From: Aureimonas sp. AU22
GTDB taxonomy: Bacteria > Pseudomonadota > Alphaproteobacteria > Rhizobiales > Rhizobiaceae
NCBI RefSeq assembly: GCF_001463745.1
Contig: NZ_BBWJ01000028.1
Span: 1 to 64,000 of the forward strand
Reading direction: 5' to 3'
Length of the DNA stretch: 64,000 nucleotides
Shown here: positions 52,344 through 60,696 of the stretch, piece after piece
Position numbering within the stretch: position 1 is the stretch's first letter
Layout: each line of letters begins with the position of its first letter
Position numbers and translations under genes: made by a program
The notes under the pieces: generated by a model
Databases searched by the model: none
What the model saw: only the letters and a program-made list of their open reading frames with translations
Told to the model about the DNA's origin: nothing

Positions 52344-54620
52344 TTGAACATTCAACCGAATGAATCCGACTTTGCGTCCACCCTCGCGAAGCCGGGCTTG
52401 AAGCGCTCGCGGGTCGAGGCGGGACGGCCTTTCCCGCGCGGCGCGACCTGGGACGGGCTGGGCGTCAACTTCGCCCTGTTCTCCGCCAATGCGACGAAGG
52501 TCGAGCTCTGCCTCTTCGACGAGACGGGCACGACCGAACTCGAGCGCATCGTCCTGCCCGAATACACGAACGAGGTGTTCCACGGCTATCTGCCGGACGC
52601 GCGCCCCGGTCTCGTCTACGGCTACCGCGTTCACGGTCCCTACGAGCCCGATGCCGGCCATCGGTTCAATCCCAACAAGCTGCTTCTCGATCCCTATGCC
52701 AGGCAGCATCTGGGCGAATTGAAGTGGGACCACGCCCTGTTCGGCTACACGATCGGCCATGCCGACGGCGACCTCTCGTTCGACGAGCGCGACTCCGCCG
52801 CCTTCGTGCCGAAGTCGCAGATCGTCGACCCCGCCTTCACCTGGGGCAACGACCGCCGGCCGAACGTCGCCTGGGAGCGCACCATCTTCTACGAAACCCA
52901 CGTCAAGGGTTTCACGCAGCGCCATCCGAGCCTGACGGATCGCGACCGCGGCAAGTTCTCCGGCCTCGCGCACCATGACGTCGTCCAGTACATCAAGAGC
53001 CTCGGCGTCACGTCGGTCGAGCTGCTGCCGATCCACGCCTTCGTGGACGACAGCTATCTCGTCGAGAAGGGCCTCAGGAACTTCTGGGGCTACAACACGC
53101 TCGGCTTCTTCGCGCCCGACCCGCGCTACATGGCGACGCCCTTCGTCAACGAGTTCAAGGAACTCGTGTCGACCTTCCATCACAACGGCCTCGAGGTCAT
53201 CCTCGACGTCGTCTACAACCACACGGCGGAAGGCAACGAGAACGGTCCGACGCTGTCCTTCAAGGGCATCGACAACGCGACCTACTACCGGCTCCTGCCG
53301 GACAACAAGCGCTACTACATCAACGACACCGGCACCGGAAACACGGTCAACACCTCGCATCCCCGCGTGATGCAGTTGGTGATGGATAGCTTGCGCTACT
53401 GGGCCGGCGAGATGCGGGTGGACGGGTTCCGCTTCGACCTTGCCACGATCCTGGCGCGCGAGCCGACCGGCTTCTCCGAGGAATCCTCCTTCCTCCACGC
53501 CACGATGCAGGATCCGCTCCTCAGCCAGGTCAAGCTCATCGCCGAGCCCTGGGACTGCGGTCCGGGCGGCTATCAGGTCGGCCGCTTCCCGCCGGGCTGG
53601 GCCGAATGGAACGACGGCTACCGCGACACGGTGCGCGCCTACTGGCGCGGCGACGAGGGCAAGGTGCCGGCGGTGGCGGGCAAGATCTCGGCCTCGGCCG
53701 ACCTCTTCAACAATCGCGGCCGCCAGCCCTGGGCGAGCGTCAACTTCATCACCGCCCACGACGGTTTCACGCTGCACGACACGGTCTGCTACAACGAGAA
53801 GCACAACGAGGCGAACGGCGAAGACAATCGCGACGGCCACTCGCACAACCTCTCGAACAACTACGGCGTCGAGGGGCCGACGGACGATCCCGAGATCAAC
53901 AACGTCCGCTTCCGCCAGCTGCGCAACTTCTTTGCGACGTTGCTCCTGTCGCGCGGCACGCCGATGATCCTCGCCGGCGACGAGTTCGCCCGCACGCAGG
54001 GGGGCAACAACAACGCCTACGCGCAGGACAACGAGATCGGCTGGGTCGACTGGAACGTCTCGAAGGAGGGCGAGGACCTCGCCGAGTTCGTGCAGAAGCT
54101 GATCATGCTGCGTCAGGCGCTGCCGATGCTGCGTCGCGGACGCTTCCTGCAGGGCCGCTTCGATGAGGAGATCGGCGCCAAGGACGTGACGTGGATGTCG
54201 CCCTCGGGCGGCGAGATGCAGCAGGCCGAATGGGAGGACGCGGGCGCGCGTTGCTTCGGCGTCCTCCTCGACGGTCGCGCGCAGGCGGAAGGCATCAAGC
54301 GTGTCGGCTCCGACGCCACCATGCTGCTCATCCTCAACGCCCATCATGACGTCGTGAACTTCAAGCTGCCGACGGCGCCCGGCGGCCATCGCTGGCACTG
54401 CATCATCGACACCAACATGCCGGATCGCGACGAGCTGATGCCCTTCGAATTCGAGACGGACTACATGGTGACCGGCCGGTCGGTGCTGGCCTTCATCCTG
54501 GAGCCGGAGGACGGCTACTCCCTGTCGGACGAGGCCCACCAGGCCTTCGCCCACGTGTCGGAGGCCTTCCAGCGTGCGGCGGCCGAGAAGGTCCACATCG
54601 TGCGACCCGAACAGGGCTGA
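52344..54620 (+). CDS. glgX: Glycogen debranching enzyme GlgX (second copy)
   Basis: The 758-residue GH13 isoamylase-type enzyme has an N-terminal CBM48-like domain (GATWDGLGVNFALFSANATKVELCL, about 28-110). The catalytic motifs are DVVYNH, GFRFDLAT, AEPWD and TAHDG, followed by GGNNNAYAQDNEIGWVDW. It is longer than the operon copy at 1.1-3.2 kb and closer to the canonical GlgX/TreX length of 650-750. The TTG start at 52344 has only weak GGGA upstream, and other starts could exist within the first 20 codons. It is not next to trehalose genes (treY, treZ) here. A hairpin follows the gene. Confidence 0.93.
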   Translation: MNIQPNESDFASTLAKPGLKRSRVEAGRPFPRGATWDGLGVNFALFSANATKVELCLFDETGTTELERIVLPEYTNEVFHGYLPDARPGLVYGYRVHGPYEPDAGHRFNPNKLLLDPYARQHLGELKWDHALFGYTIGHADGDLSFDERDSAAFVPKSQIVDPAFTWGNDRRPNVAWERTIFYETHVKGFTQRHPSLTDRDRGKFSGLAHHDVVQYIKSLGVTSVELLPIHAFVDDSYLVEKGLRNFWGYNTLGFFAPDPRYMATPFVNEFKELVSTFHHNGLEVILDVVYNHTAEGNENGPTLSFKGIDNATYYRLLPDNKRYYINDTGTGNTVNTSHPRVMQLVMDSLRYWAGEMRVDGFRFDLATILAREPTGFSEESSFLHATMQDPLLSQVKLIAEPWDCGPGGYQVGRFPPGWAEWNDGYRDTVRAYWRGDEGKVPAVAGKISASADLFNNRGRQPWASVNFITAHDGFTLHDTVCYNEKHNEANGEDNRDGHSHNLSNNYGVEGPTDDPEINNVRFRQLRNFFATLLLSRGTPMILAGDEFARTQGGNNNAYAQDNEIGWVDWNVSKEGEDLAEFVQKLIMLRQALPMLRRGRFLQGRFDEEIGAKDVTWMSPSGGEMQQAEWEDAGARCFGVLLDGRAQAEGIKRVGSDATMLLILNAHHDVVNFKLPTAPGGHRWHCIIDTNMPDRDELMPFEFETDYMVTGRSVLAFILEPEDGYSLSDEAHQAFAHVSEAFQRAAAEKVHIVRPEQG

Positions 54621-54647
54621 CGCACGCAAACCAGACCTAGACGCATG

Positions 54648-54680
54648 ACGAAGGCCGTCCCGATCCGGGGCGGCCTTCGT
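54648..54680 (+). terminator. Hairpin after the second glgX
   Basis: ACGAAGGCCG (54648-54657) pairs with CGGCCTTCGT (54671-54680), with an inner CCC/GGG extension. It starts about 27 bases after the stop. No clear T run follows, so it may serve weakly in both directions between the convergent genes. Confidence 0.6.
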
Positions 54681-54822
54681 CGTTCAGCGAGGGTTCGTGG
54701 AACGCGCGATCCCGGTCGCGCCGTGCATGTCTTGCGCCCGAAACGGTGTGGCATGAGGCGTCCGGACGGCGCCAACCGCCGCCCGAACGTGACCGCTCGG
54801 CTATGACTCGATGACGATCGTC

Positions 54823-56823
54823 TCAGGCCGTCGCCGCGATCGCCGGCTCCACCCTGGTCTCGTCCGCCACGTCGGGGGCGGCCGGCGCTTCCGGCTCGGG
54901 CACGTGCCCTTGCTGTCCCGACATCTCCAGCGCGGCGGCAAGCGCCCCGTTCAGCGTCGTGACCAGCGCGTCGGCATGGACGCGGCGCTTCAACTCCTGC
55001 AGCATGGCCGGGTCGCGCTGGCGCCAGATGCCGATCAGGATCCGCGCGCGCGGCGCCACGCGATGGACGCGCCGCACTGCCTGGCGCAGGTGCACCGTGG
55101 ACAGCGGCTCGACGAAGGACAGACAGACGAGGGCCACGCCCTCGGCGTCCTGCGGGCTCGGCGGGTTCTTCTGAAGGGTCGCGAGGTCCAGCGCTTCCGC
55201 ACGCAGGCCGTGACGCGTCAGGACCTGGGCCAGCATGGCGGTGACCGCGCCGTCGAGCGCGTTGACGCCGGCGAGGCACACGACGGGGCGCTCGCCCCGC
55301 CAAGCCGGCAGGAGATCCTGCCGGCGCTGCACGATGCGCGTGACCTCCTGGTCGGGCCCGGCGGCATCGACGGCCGCGGCGGCCTCCGCGGTCAGGTTCT
55401 TCTTGGAGCGCCGTCCCCGCTGGGCGGAGGTGCGCACGTTCTTCAGCCCGTCGACCAGTTCCAGCGTCGAGCGTTGAAGCGTCTCCAGACGCTCGCCCTC
55501 GACGGCGAACCGCGCGACGTCCTCGTGGGCGATCCGCAGGCCTTCGAGGGCGACTTCGTCGTAGTAGGTCGCCAGTTCGCGCTCGCGCAGGAACTCGTGC
55601 GCCTGATCGATCGCCTCGCGCGGTCCGCCAGCCAGCATGCGCTGGTAGAAGATCTGCGCGGGCGACAGCGCCGGCCGGTCGCCGAACATCACGTCGATGA
55701 AGGATAGGCGCGGCACGTGGCGCCCCATGACGACGAGGCAGATCGTCAGCGGCGTCGCGAGGATCAGGCCGACCGGTCCCCAGAGGAAGGCCCAGATGGT
55801 GGCGGCGAGGAGGATGGCGACCGGCGAAAGGCCGGTGGAATGGCCGTAGAGGACGGGTTCCACGACGTTCGACAGGATGGCCTCCGCGCCGAGGTAAAGC
55901 ACCGCGGTCCAGATCACCATGGACCAGCCGGGATCGACGGCGAAGGCCAGCAGCATCGGCAGCCCCGCGCCGACGAAGCCGCCGACATAGGGGATGAAGC
56001 GCAGGATGCCGCCGAGGATTCCCCAGAGCGCCGGGCTCGGCACGCCGAGAAGCCAGAGGCCGAGCGCGGTGACGACGCCGAAGGCGGCGTTCACGCCGAG
56101 CTGGAACAGGAGAAGCTTCGACAGGCGCCTCGCGGCATCGTCGATGGCCGCGGTCGTCTGCTGGAGGTCGTCGGTGCCGGCAAGGCGTATGAAGCGATTC
56201 CGCAGGTCCTCGCGCTGGAGGAGGATGAAGATCGCGAAGATGATGACGACGCCGAAGGTCGCGAGCGGCTGGAGCAGCGGCAGCGCGATGGCGCTGATCG
56301 TGCTGAGGATCGAACTGTCGTTCTCGACCGTGACCGGGATCGGGTGGGGCGTCGCCGTTCCCTCCTCGCCTTCTCCGCCGGCCGGCGACGAGCCGGCCAT
56401 GGCCTGGATATCGGCCGCCATCTCTTCGAGCGCCACGGCAGCCCGGCTGAAGGGGCCGTTGCCGGTCGCCTGTGCCGAGGCCGAGAGCGACTGGAGCTTC
56501 TGCTGGACGGTGATGCGATAGGAGGGGATCTCGCCGACGAGCGACGTGATCTGCGTCGCGATCACGAAGCCCAGCGCGACGATGACCACCGTGGCGGCCA
56601 GGATCGCGCCCGATATCGCCAGCATGCGTGGAACGCGCATGCGCTGCAGCTTGATGACGATCGGCGCCAGGATGAAGGCGAGGAGAATGCCGAGCGCGAA
56701 GGGCACGAAGATCTCGCGCCCGAGCGTCAGGATCGCGGCGATGGTGAGCGTCAGGACGCCGATCGCCAGCGCCGTGAACAGGGGAAGCGCGCGGCGCAGC
56801 ATCTGCGAAGTGACGATATCCAA
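54823..56823 (-). CDS. AI-2E family permease with degenerate B12-binding-like C-terminus
   Basis: The N-terminal 370 residues have eight or so hydrophobic segments in the pattern of the AI-2E exporter family, including FIPYVGGFVGAGLPMLLA and LILATPLTICLVVMGRHV. The family includes transporters named for autoinducer-2 and several sodium/proton antiporters. After a coiled linker (about 400-510) comes a Rossmann-like segment, VVCLAGVNALDGAVTAMLAQVL and GLRAEALDLATL. It resembles cobalamin-binding domains but lacks the DxHxxG histidine loop. The TTG at 56821-56823 has AGGAG ten bases upstream and gives 666 residues; the longer ORF to 56919 is not supported. Confidence 0.85.
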   Translation of the reverse strand: MDIVTSQMLRRALPLFTALAIGVLTLTIAAILTLGREIFVPFALGILLAFILAPIVIKLQRMRVPRMLAISGAILAATVVIVALGFVIATQITSLVGEIPSYRITVQQKLQSLSASAQATGNGPFSRAAVALEEMAADIQAMAGSSPAGGEGEEGTATPHPIPVTVENDSSILSTISAIALPLLQPLATFGVVIIFAIFILLQREDLRNRFIRLAGTDDLQQTTAAIDDAARRLSKLLLFQLGVNAAFGVVTALGLWLLGVPSPALWGILGGILRFIPYVGGFVGAGLPMLLAFAVDPGWSMVIWTAVLYLGAEAILSNVVEPVLYGHSTGLSPVAILLAATIWAFLWGPVGLILATPLTICLVVMGRHVPRLSFIDVMFGDRPALSPAQIFYQRMLAGGPREAIDQAHEFLRERELATYYDEVALEGLRIAHEDVARFAVEGERLETLQRSTLELVDGLKNVRTSAQRGRRSKKNLTAEAAAAVDAAGPDQEVTRIVQRRQDLLPAWRGERPVVCLAGVNALDGAVTAMLAQVLTRHGLRAEALDLATLQKNPPSPQDAEGVALVCLSFVEPLSTVHLRQAVRRVHRVAPRARILIGIWRQRDPAMLQELKRRVHADALVTTLNGALAAALEMSGQQGHVPEPEAPAAPDVADETRVEPAIAATA

Positions 56824-57052
56824 CGCCCGGCAACTCCTGCATGGCGTCGGACGAAAGCGACGCGAACTCGGCCAAACGCAGGACCGGCCGAGCGGTTCCC
56901 ATGGCGGCGCGCGACGCACAAATCGGTCGATCTCGGCCAGCTATGCAGGATCCGTATGGCTGCCGCGCCGAAACACCGCTTCAAAGTCGTGGGGGAAAGG
57001 CCCATCTTCCCGTCAGACGAACAGAGACAAACCCCCTGAAAGGACGATCTCG

Positions 57053-57232
57053 ATGAGCCCCCGCAACAACCGCACGCGCTCCTTCGGCCAGCGGCTCCGC
57101 AGCATGACCGAGACCTTCGGCGGCATCGCGGCCTGCGCGGCGGCGGCCGAGGCCGGCAAGCGCCCGTCGCGCGCGGCACTCAAGGCGGCCGGGATCGAGC
57201 CCAACGCGTTCGACGACGTCCACCTCGGCTGA
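57053..57232 (+). CDS. Small hypothetical protein, 59 aa
   Basis: The product is basic at the N-terminus (SPRNNRTRSFGQRLRSM) and ends with a helix-forming region, KRPSRAALKAAGIEPNAF. The second half resembles small rhizobial proteins in which a short helix-turn motif follows an alanine-rich stretch (ACAAAAEAG), but I cannot name a family. A good ribosome binding site, AAAGGA, lies nine bases before the ATG at 57053. The gene is followed within 35 bases by a strong terminator. The longer in-frame ORF upstream has no coding look. It is likely a free-standing gene. Confidence 0.7.
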   Translation: MSPRNNRTRSFGQRLRSMTETFGGIAACAAAAEAGKRPSRAALKAAGIEPNAFDDVHLG

Positions 57233-57262
57233 CGCCGACATCTTAACGACCCATGCATGAAA

Positions 57263-57294
57263 AGGGCGGCTTTCTCGCGAAAGCCGCCCTTTTT
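57263..57294. terminator. Bidirectional terminator between the small gene and tctA
   Basis: AGGGCGGCTTT (57263-57273) pairs perfectly with AAAGCCGCCCT (57280-57290) around a six-base loop. T runs follow on both strands (TTTTT to 57294 on plus, TTTT on minus), as expected for convergent genes. Confidence 0.92.
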
Positions 57295-57319
57295 CGTTCG
57301 TTGGAAACAAGGAGCGAGG

Positions 57320-58930
57320 TCAGTCCTCGTCGGCCGCCATCTGCGACAGGATCTGACCGCGACCGCGAGCGCGCAGGATCATCGGCACCACCAGCGCCAG
57401 CACCGCGAGCGTCAGGAGGGCGATGGCGAGCCAGGAATGGACCAGGATCGACGGATCACCCTGGCTGATGGCGAGTGCGCGGCGGAGCTGCTGCTCGGCC
57501 ATCGGCCCGAGGATCAGGCCGACCACGACCGGGGCGATCGGATAGCCGAAGCGGCGCAGCATGTAGCCGATCAGACCGAAAAGCAGCAGCATGCCGAGCT
57601 CGACCGGCGAGGGGTTGGCGCCGATGCAGCCGAGCGTCGCGAAGACGAGGATGCCCGCGTAGAGCCAGGGGCGCGGGATCGTCAGCAGGCGCACCCAGAG
57701 GCCGATCAGCGGCAGGTTGAGCACCACCAGCATCAGGTTGGCGATCAGGAGGCTGGCGACGAGGCCCCAGACGATCTGCGGCGAGGTGATGAAGAGAAGC
57801 GGGCCGGGCTGGAGCCCGAACTGCTGGAAGGCGGCGAGCATGATTGCGGCGGTGGCCGAGGTCGGCAGGCCGAGCGTGAGGAGCGGCACCAGCGTGCCGG
57901 CGGCGGACGCGTTGTTGGCGGCTTCCGGGCCCGCCACACCCTCGATCGCGCCGTTGCCGAACTCCTCCGGGTACTTCGTGAGGTTCTTTTCCATCGAATA
58001 GGAAAGGAAGGTGCCGATCTCGGCGCCGCCGGCCGGCATCGCGCCGATCGGGAAGCCGACCGCGGTGCCCCGCAGCCACGGCTTCCAGGACCGCTTCCAA
58101 TCCTCCTTGGTCATCCAGAGCGAGCCCGTCACCGCTTGGACCGTGTCGGGCGTGCGGGTCGCGGCGGCCGCCACCACGAGACACTCGCCGATGGCAAAGA
58201 GCGCGACGGCGAGCGTTGTCACCTCGATGCCGTCGAGAAGATTGGCCGAGATGCCGCCGAAGAGCCCGGCGAGTGAGGCCCAGAGACCGTGCATAGAGGC
58301 GGCGGGGTCGGCGGCCATGCCCTGGAAGTACTGGGCGATCGGCGTCAGCGTCAGGCGGGCCTGTCCGGTCTGGAGGTCGATGCCGACGAGGCCGAGCGTC
58401 AGGCCGAGGACGAGCGCGGTGAGGCCGCGCAGCGCCGAGTCGCCGAACGCCGCCGACACGGTGACGAAGGCGAGCAGCATCAACGCGAAATACTCGGCCG
58501 GGCCGAACGACAAGGCGAAGGAGACGATGACCGGCGCCAGGAAGGCGAGTCCGAGCGTCGCGATGAGCCCGGCGACGAAGGAGCCGATCGCGGCGGTCGC
58601 GAGCGCCGGTCCGCCGCGGCCCTTGCGGGCCATCTTGTTGCCCTCGAGCGCGGTGATGATCGACGCGCTCTCGCCCGGCGTGTTGAGGAGGATCGAGGTC
58701 GTCGAGCCGCCGTACATGCCGCCGTAGTAGATGCCCGCGAACATGATCAGCGAGCCGGCGGCATCGAGCTGGTAGGTGACGGGCAGGAGAAGCGCGACGG
58801 TCAGCGCGGGGCCGATGCCCGGCAGCACGCCGACGGCGGTGCCGAGCGTCACGCCGATCAGCGCGTAGAGGAGGTTCATCGGCTGGGCGGCCGTCGCCAG
58901 GCCTTGACCGAGAAGCGCGAAGGTATCCAT
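57320..58930 (-). CDS. tctA: Tripartite tricarboxylate transporter large permease TctA
   Basis: TctA is the large membrane subunit of a secondary transporter that uses a periplasmic binding protein, TctC, and a small permease, TctB. The 536-residue protein has about eleven to twelve hydrophobic segments. Family signatures are [37 protein letters not shown] and [19 protein letters not shown]. It is the last gene of tctC-tctB-tctA, 96 bases downstream of tctB, and ends before a bidirectional terminator. Substrates of this family include citrate and other carboxylates; the exact one cannot be read from sequence. Confidence 0.95.
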   Translation of the reverse strand: MDTFALLGQGLATAAQPMNLLYALIGVTLGTAVGVLPGIGPALTVALLLPVTYQLDAAGSLIMFAGIYYGGMYGGSTTSILLNTPGESASIITALEGNKMARKGRGGPALATAAIGSFVAGLIATLGLAFLAPVIVSFALSFGPAEYFALMLLAFVTVSAAFGDSALRGLTALVLGLTLGLVGIDLQTGQARLTLTPIAQYFQGMAADPAASMHGLWASLAGLFGGISANLLDGIEVTTLAVALFAIGECLVVAAAATRTPDTVQAVTGSLWMTKEDWKRSWKPWLRGTAVGFPIGAMPAGGAEIGTFLSYSMEKNLTKYPEEFGNGAIEGVAGPEAANNASAAGTLVPLLTLGLPTSATAAIMLAAFQQFGLQPGPLLFITSPQIVWGLVASLLIANLMLVVLNLPLIGLWVRLLTIPRPWLYAGILVFATLGCIGANPSPVELGMLLLFGLIGYMLRRFGYPIAPVVVGLILGPMAEQQLRRALAISQGDPSILVHSWLAIALLTLAVLALVVPMILRARGRGQILSQMAADED

Positions 58931-59026
58931 CGCTTGAGACCCGTGGTTCGAGCGGGCGCGGCCGGCCGTGGGCGGCGGCGCCGGAGAAGGACTTAAGCCT
59001 CCGACGAAAGGCCGGAGGCGGACGGC

Positions 59027-59515
59027 TCAGCCGAAGAGGCGTTCCAACGGACCGGCCGGCAGCGCAAGGTTCAGGACCTTCGTGAACATCAGCCAGATGG
59101 CGAGGCTGAGAAGGATGCCGACGGGGATCGACACGTAGAGCTTGCGCTTGCCGAAGGCGCGGGCGGTGGCCGCGAAGAGAAGGCCGGTGGCGATGGAGAA
59201 GCCGGCGGTGGTCAGGAGCAGAAGCTGGGCCGCGAGGCCGCCGACGATCCAGACGATCGGAGCGAACTCGTCGTGGTCCCGCTCCGGGAAATCGCCGCGC
59301 CAGGCCTCCACCATCGTCCAGCCGGCCAGCCCCAGGAGCGCGGCGCCGATCAGGAACGGAAAGGTCGCCGGCCCGATGCGCGCATAGGCGCCGCCGCCGA
59401 TCTGGCTGGCGTCCAGAAGCACGAGAAGGCCGAGAATTCCCAGGCCTATGCCGATGGCAAACGCCGCCCGGTCGGGGCGGCGTTCGGTCGGCTCATGGTC
59501 CGACGGGGCGGTCAT
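59027..59515 (-). CDS. tctB: Tripartite tricarboxylate transporter small permease TctB
   Basis: The 162-residue membrane protein has four hydrophobic segments (GIGLGILGLLVLLD, FPFLIGAALLGLAGW, IVWIVGGLAAQLLLLT, LYVSIPVGILLSLAIWLMF) and the ARIGPATFPFLIG motif typical of TctB. The ATG overlaps the tctC stop by one base (TAATG), which fixes the start and indicates coupled translation. It completes the tripartite set with TctA and TctC. Confidence 0.93.
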   Translation of the reverse strand: MTAPSDHEPTERRPDRAAFAIGIGLGILGLLVLLDASQIGGGAYARIGPATFPFLIGAALLGLAGWTMVEAWRGDFPERDHDEFAPIVWIVGGLAAQLLLLTTAGFSIATGLLFAATARAFGKRKLYVSIPVGILLSLAIWLMFTKVLNLALPAGPLERLFG

Positions 59516-60465
59516 TACTGGACGAGGCCGATCGCGGTGAGGACGGTCCGGGTGTCCTCGATGTTCTTGGCGAGTTCGGTCTTGAAGGCGTCGCCGGCGA
59601 GGAACGTGTCCACCCAGTTGTTGCGCTCGAGGACCGCCTTCCATTCCGGCGTCTGCACCATCTTCTCCATGTTGGCGATGACGGCGGCCGTCTCCTCGGC
59701 CGAGATGCCGGGCGCGCCGGCGACCATGCGCCAGTTCTGCAGTTCCATGTCGATGCCCGCTTCCTTCAGCGTCGGCGCCTGCGAGCCCTTGACGCGCTCG
59801 GCGCCGGTGGTGGCGAGAAGGCGGAGCGTGCCGGCCTGCACCTGGCTTTCGAACTCGCCGTAGCCCGAGATGCCGGCCGCGACCTGCTGGCCGAGAATGG
59901 CGGCGAGCGCCTCGCCGCCGCCCGAGAAGGCGATGTAGTTGATCGCCTTCGGATCGGCGCCGACGGCCTGGGCCAGAAGGCCGGCCGCGATGTGGTCAGT
60001 GCCGCCGGCCGAGCCGCCGGCGATCGCCACGGCGCCGGGGTTCTCCTTCAGCGCCTTCACGAGATCGTCGATCGTCTGGTAGGGCGAGGACGCCGGCACC
60101 ACGATGGCCTCGTCCTCACCGGTGAGGCGGGCGAGCGGCGTGACCTGGTCGAGGGTGACGGGCGACTTGTTGGTGAGGATCGCGCCGACCATGACGTAGC
60201 CGCCGACGAGCAGGGCGTTCGGGTTGCCCGACTTGGTGGACACGAACTGCGCGAGGCCGATCGTGCCACCGGCGCCGGGGACGTTGACGACCTGCACGTT
60301 GCTGGCGAGCTTGGATTCCTGCAGCACGTTCTGCATGGCGCGGGCGGTCTGGTCCCAGCCGCCGCCCGGCGAGGCGGGCGCCATGATCTCGTAGGCGGGC
60401 GCCTGGGCGAAGGCGCTGGTGGACACGAGAAGCGCGGCGAGCGCGCCCAGAAGCATGGACTTCAT
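59515..60465 (-). CDS. tctC: Tripartite tricarboxylate transporter substrate-binding protein TctC
   Basis: TctC captures the carboxylate in the periplasm and delivers it to TctAB. The 316-residue protein has a signal peptide ([20 protein letters not shown]) and the Bug/TctC fold with [34 protein letters not shown] and a C-terminal helix region. The start ATG at 60463-60465 has GGGAGGA about nine bases upstream. The gene is downstream of the TctDE-type regulators on the same strand, with a 231-base gap holding a direct repeat that may be the regulator's site. Confidence 0.95.
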   Translation of the reverse strand: MKSMLLGALAALLVSTSAFAQAPAYEIMAPASPGGGWDQTARAMQNVLQESKLASNVQVVNVPGAGGTIGLAQFVSTKSGNPNALLVGGYVMVGAILTNKSPVTLDQVTPLARLTGEDEAIVVPASSPYQTIDDLVKALKENPGAVAIAGGSAGGTDHIAAGLLAQAVGADPKAINYIAFSGGGEALAAILGQQVAAGISGYGEFESQVQAGTLRLLATTGAERVKGSQAPTLKEAGIDMELQNWRMVAGAPGISAEETAAVIANMEKMVQTPEWKAVLERNNWVDTFLAGDAFKTELAKNIEDTRTVLTAIGLVQ

Positions 60466-60594
60466 GAATAGATCCTCCCGAATGGCGACGCGTGGCGTCC
60501 CAGGACAACGATGGATGGTCGCGGGGAGGGCGGCGCACGATGATCGCGTCGGCTTCGGGTGACCGCGTCGCCCCTCCAGGCTCTTCGGTCGATC

Positions 60595-60611
60595 GGCGGC
60601 CTCAGGCCGCC
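60595..60611 (-). promoter_or_regulatory. Palindromic hairpin between kinase-fusion gene and tctC
   Basis: GGCGGCCT (60595-60602) and AGGCCGCC (60604-60611) form an 8-base-pair inverted repeat with one base between. It lies in the presumed tctC leader and has no T run. It could be a weak terminator for the upstream gene or a leader structure. Confidence 0.4.
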
Positions 60612-60663
60612 CGCGGTCGCATCCAGCCTCCCCGGCCGTCTGGAAACATCCTAACAAAGTGTT

Positions 60664-60681
60664 CCTGTCAAAAACCTGTCA
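60664..60681 (-). promoter_or_regulatory. Direct repeat, candidate TctD operator
   Basis: Two exact copies of CCTGTCA (60664-60670 and 60675-60681; TGACAGG on the coding strand of tctC) are spaced by an 11-base period, as OmpR/PhoB-family regulators require. The second copy forms TTGACA, a possible -35 element. It lies 200 bases upstream of tctC. The same repeat also fits the general PHO-box pattern, so the regulator is inferred from context only. Confidence 0.5.
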
Positions 60682-60696
60682 CGGCTCGGCCGTGCC

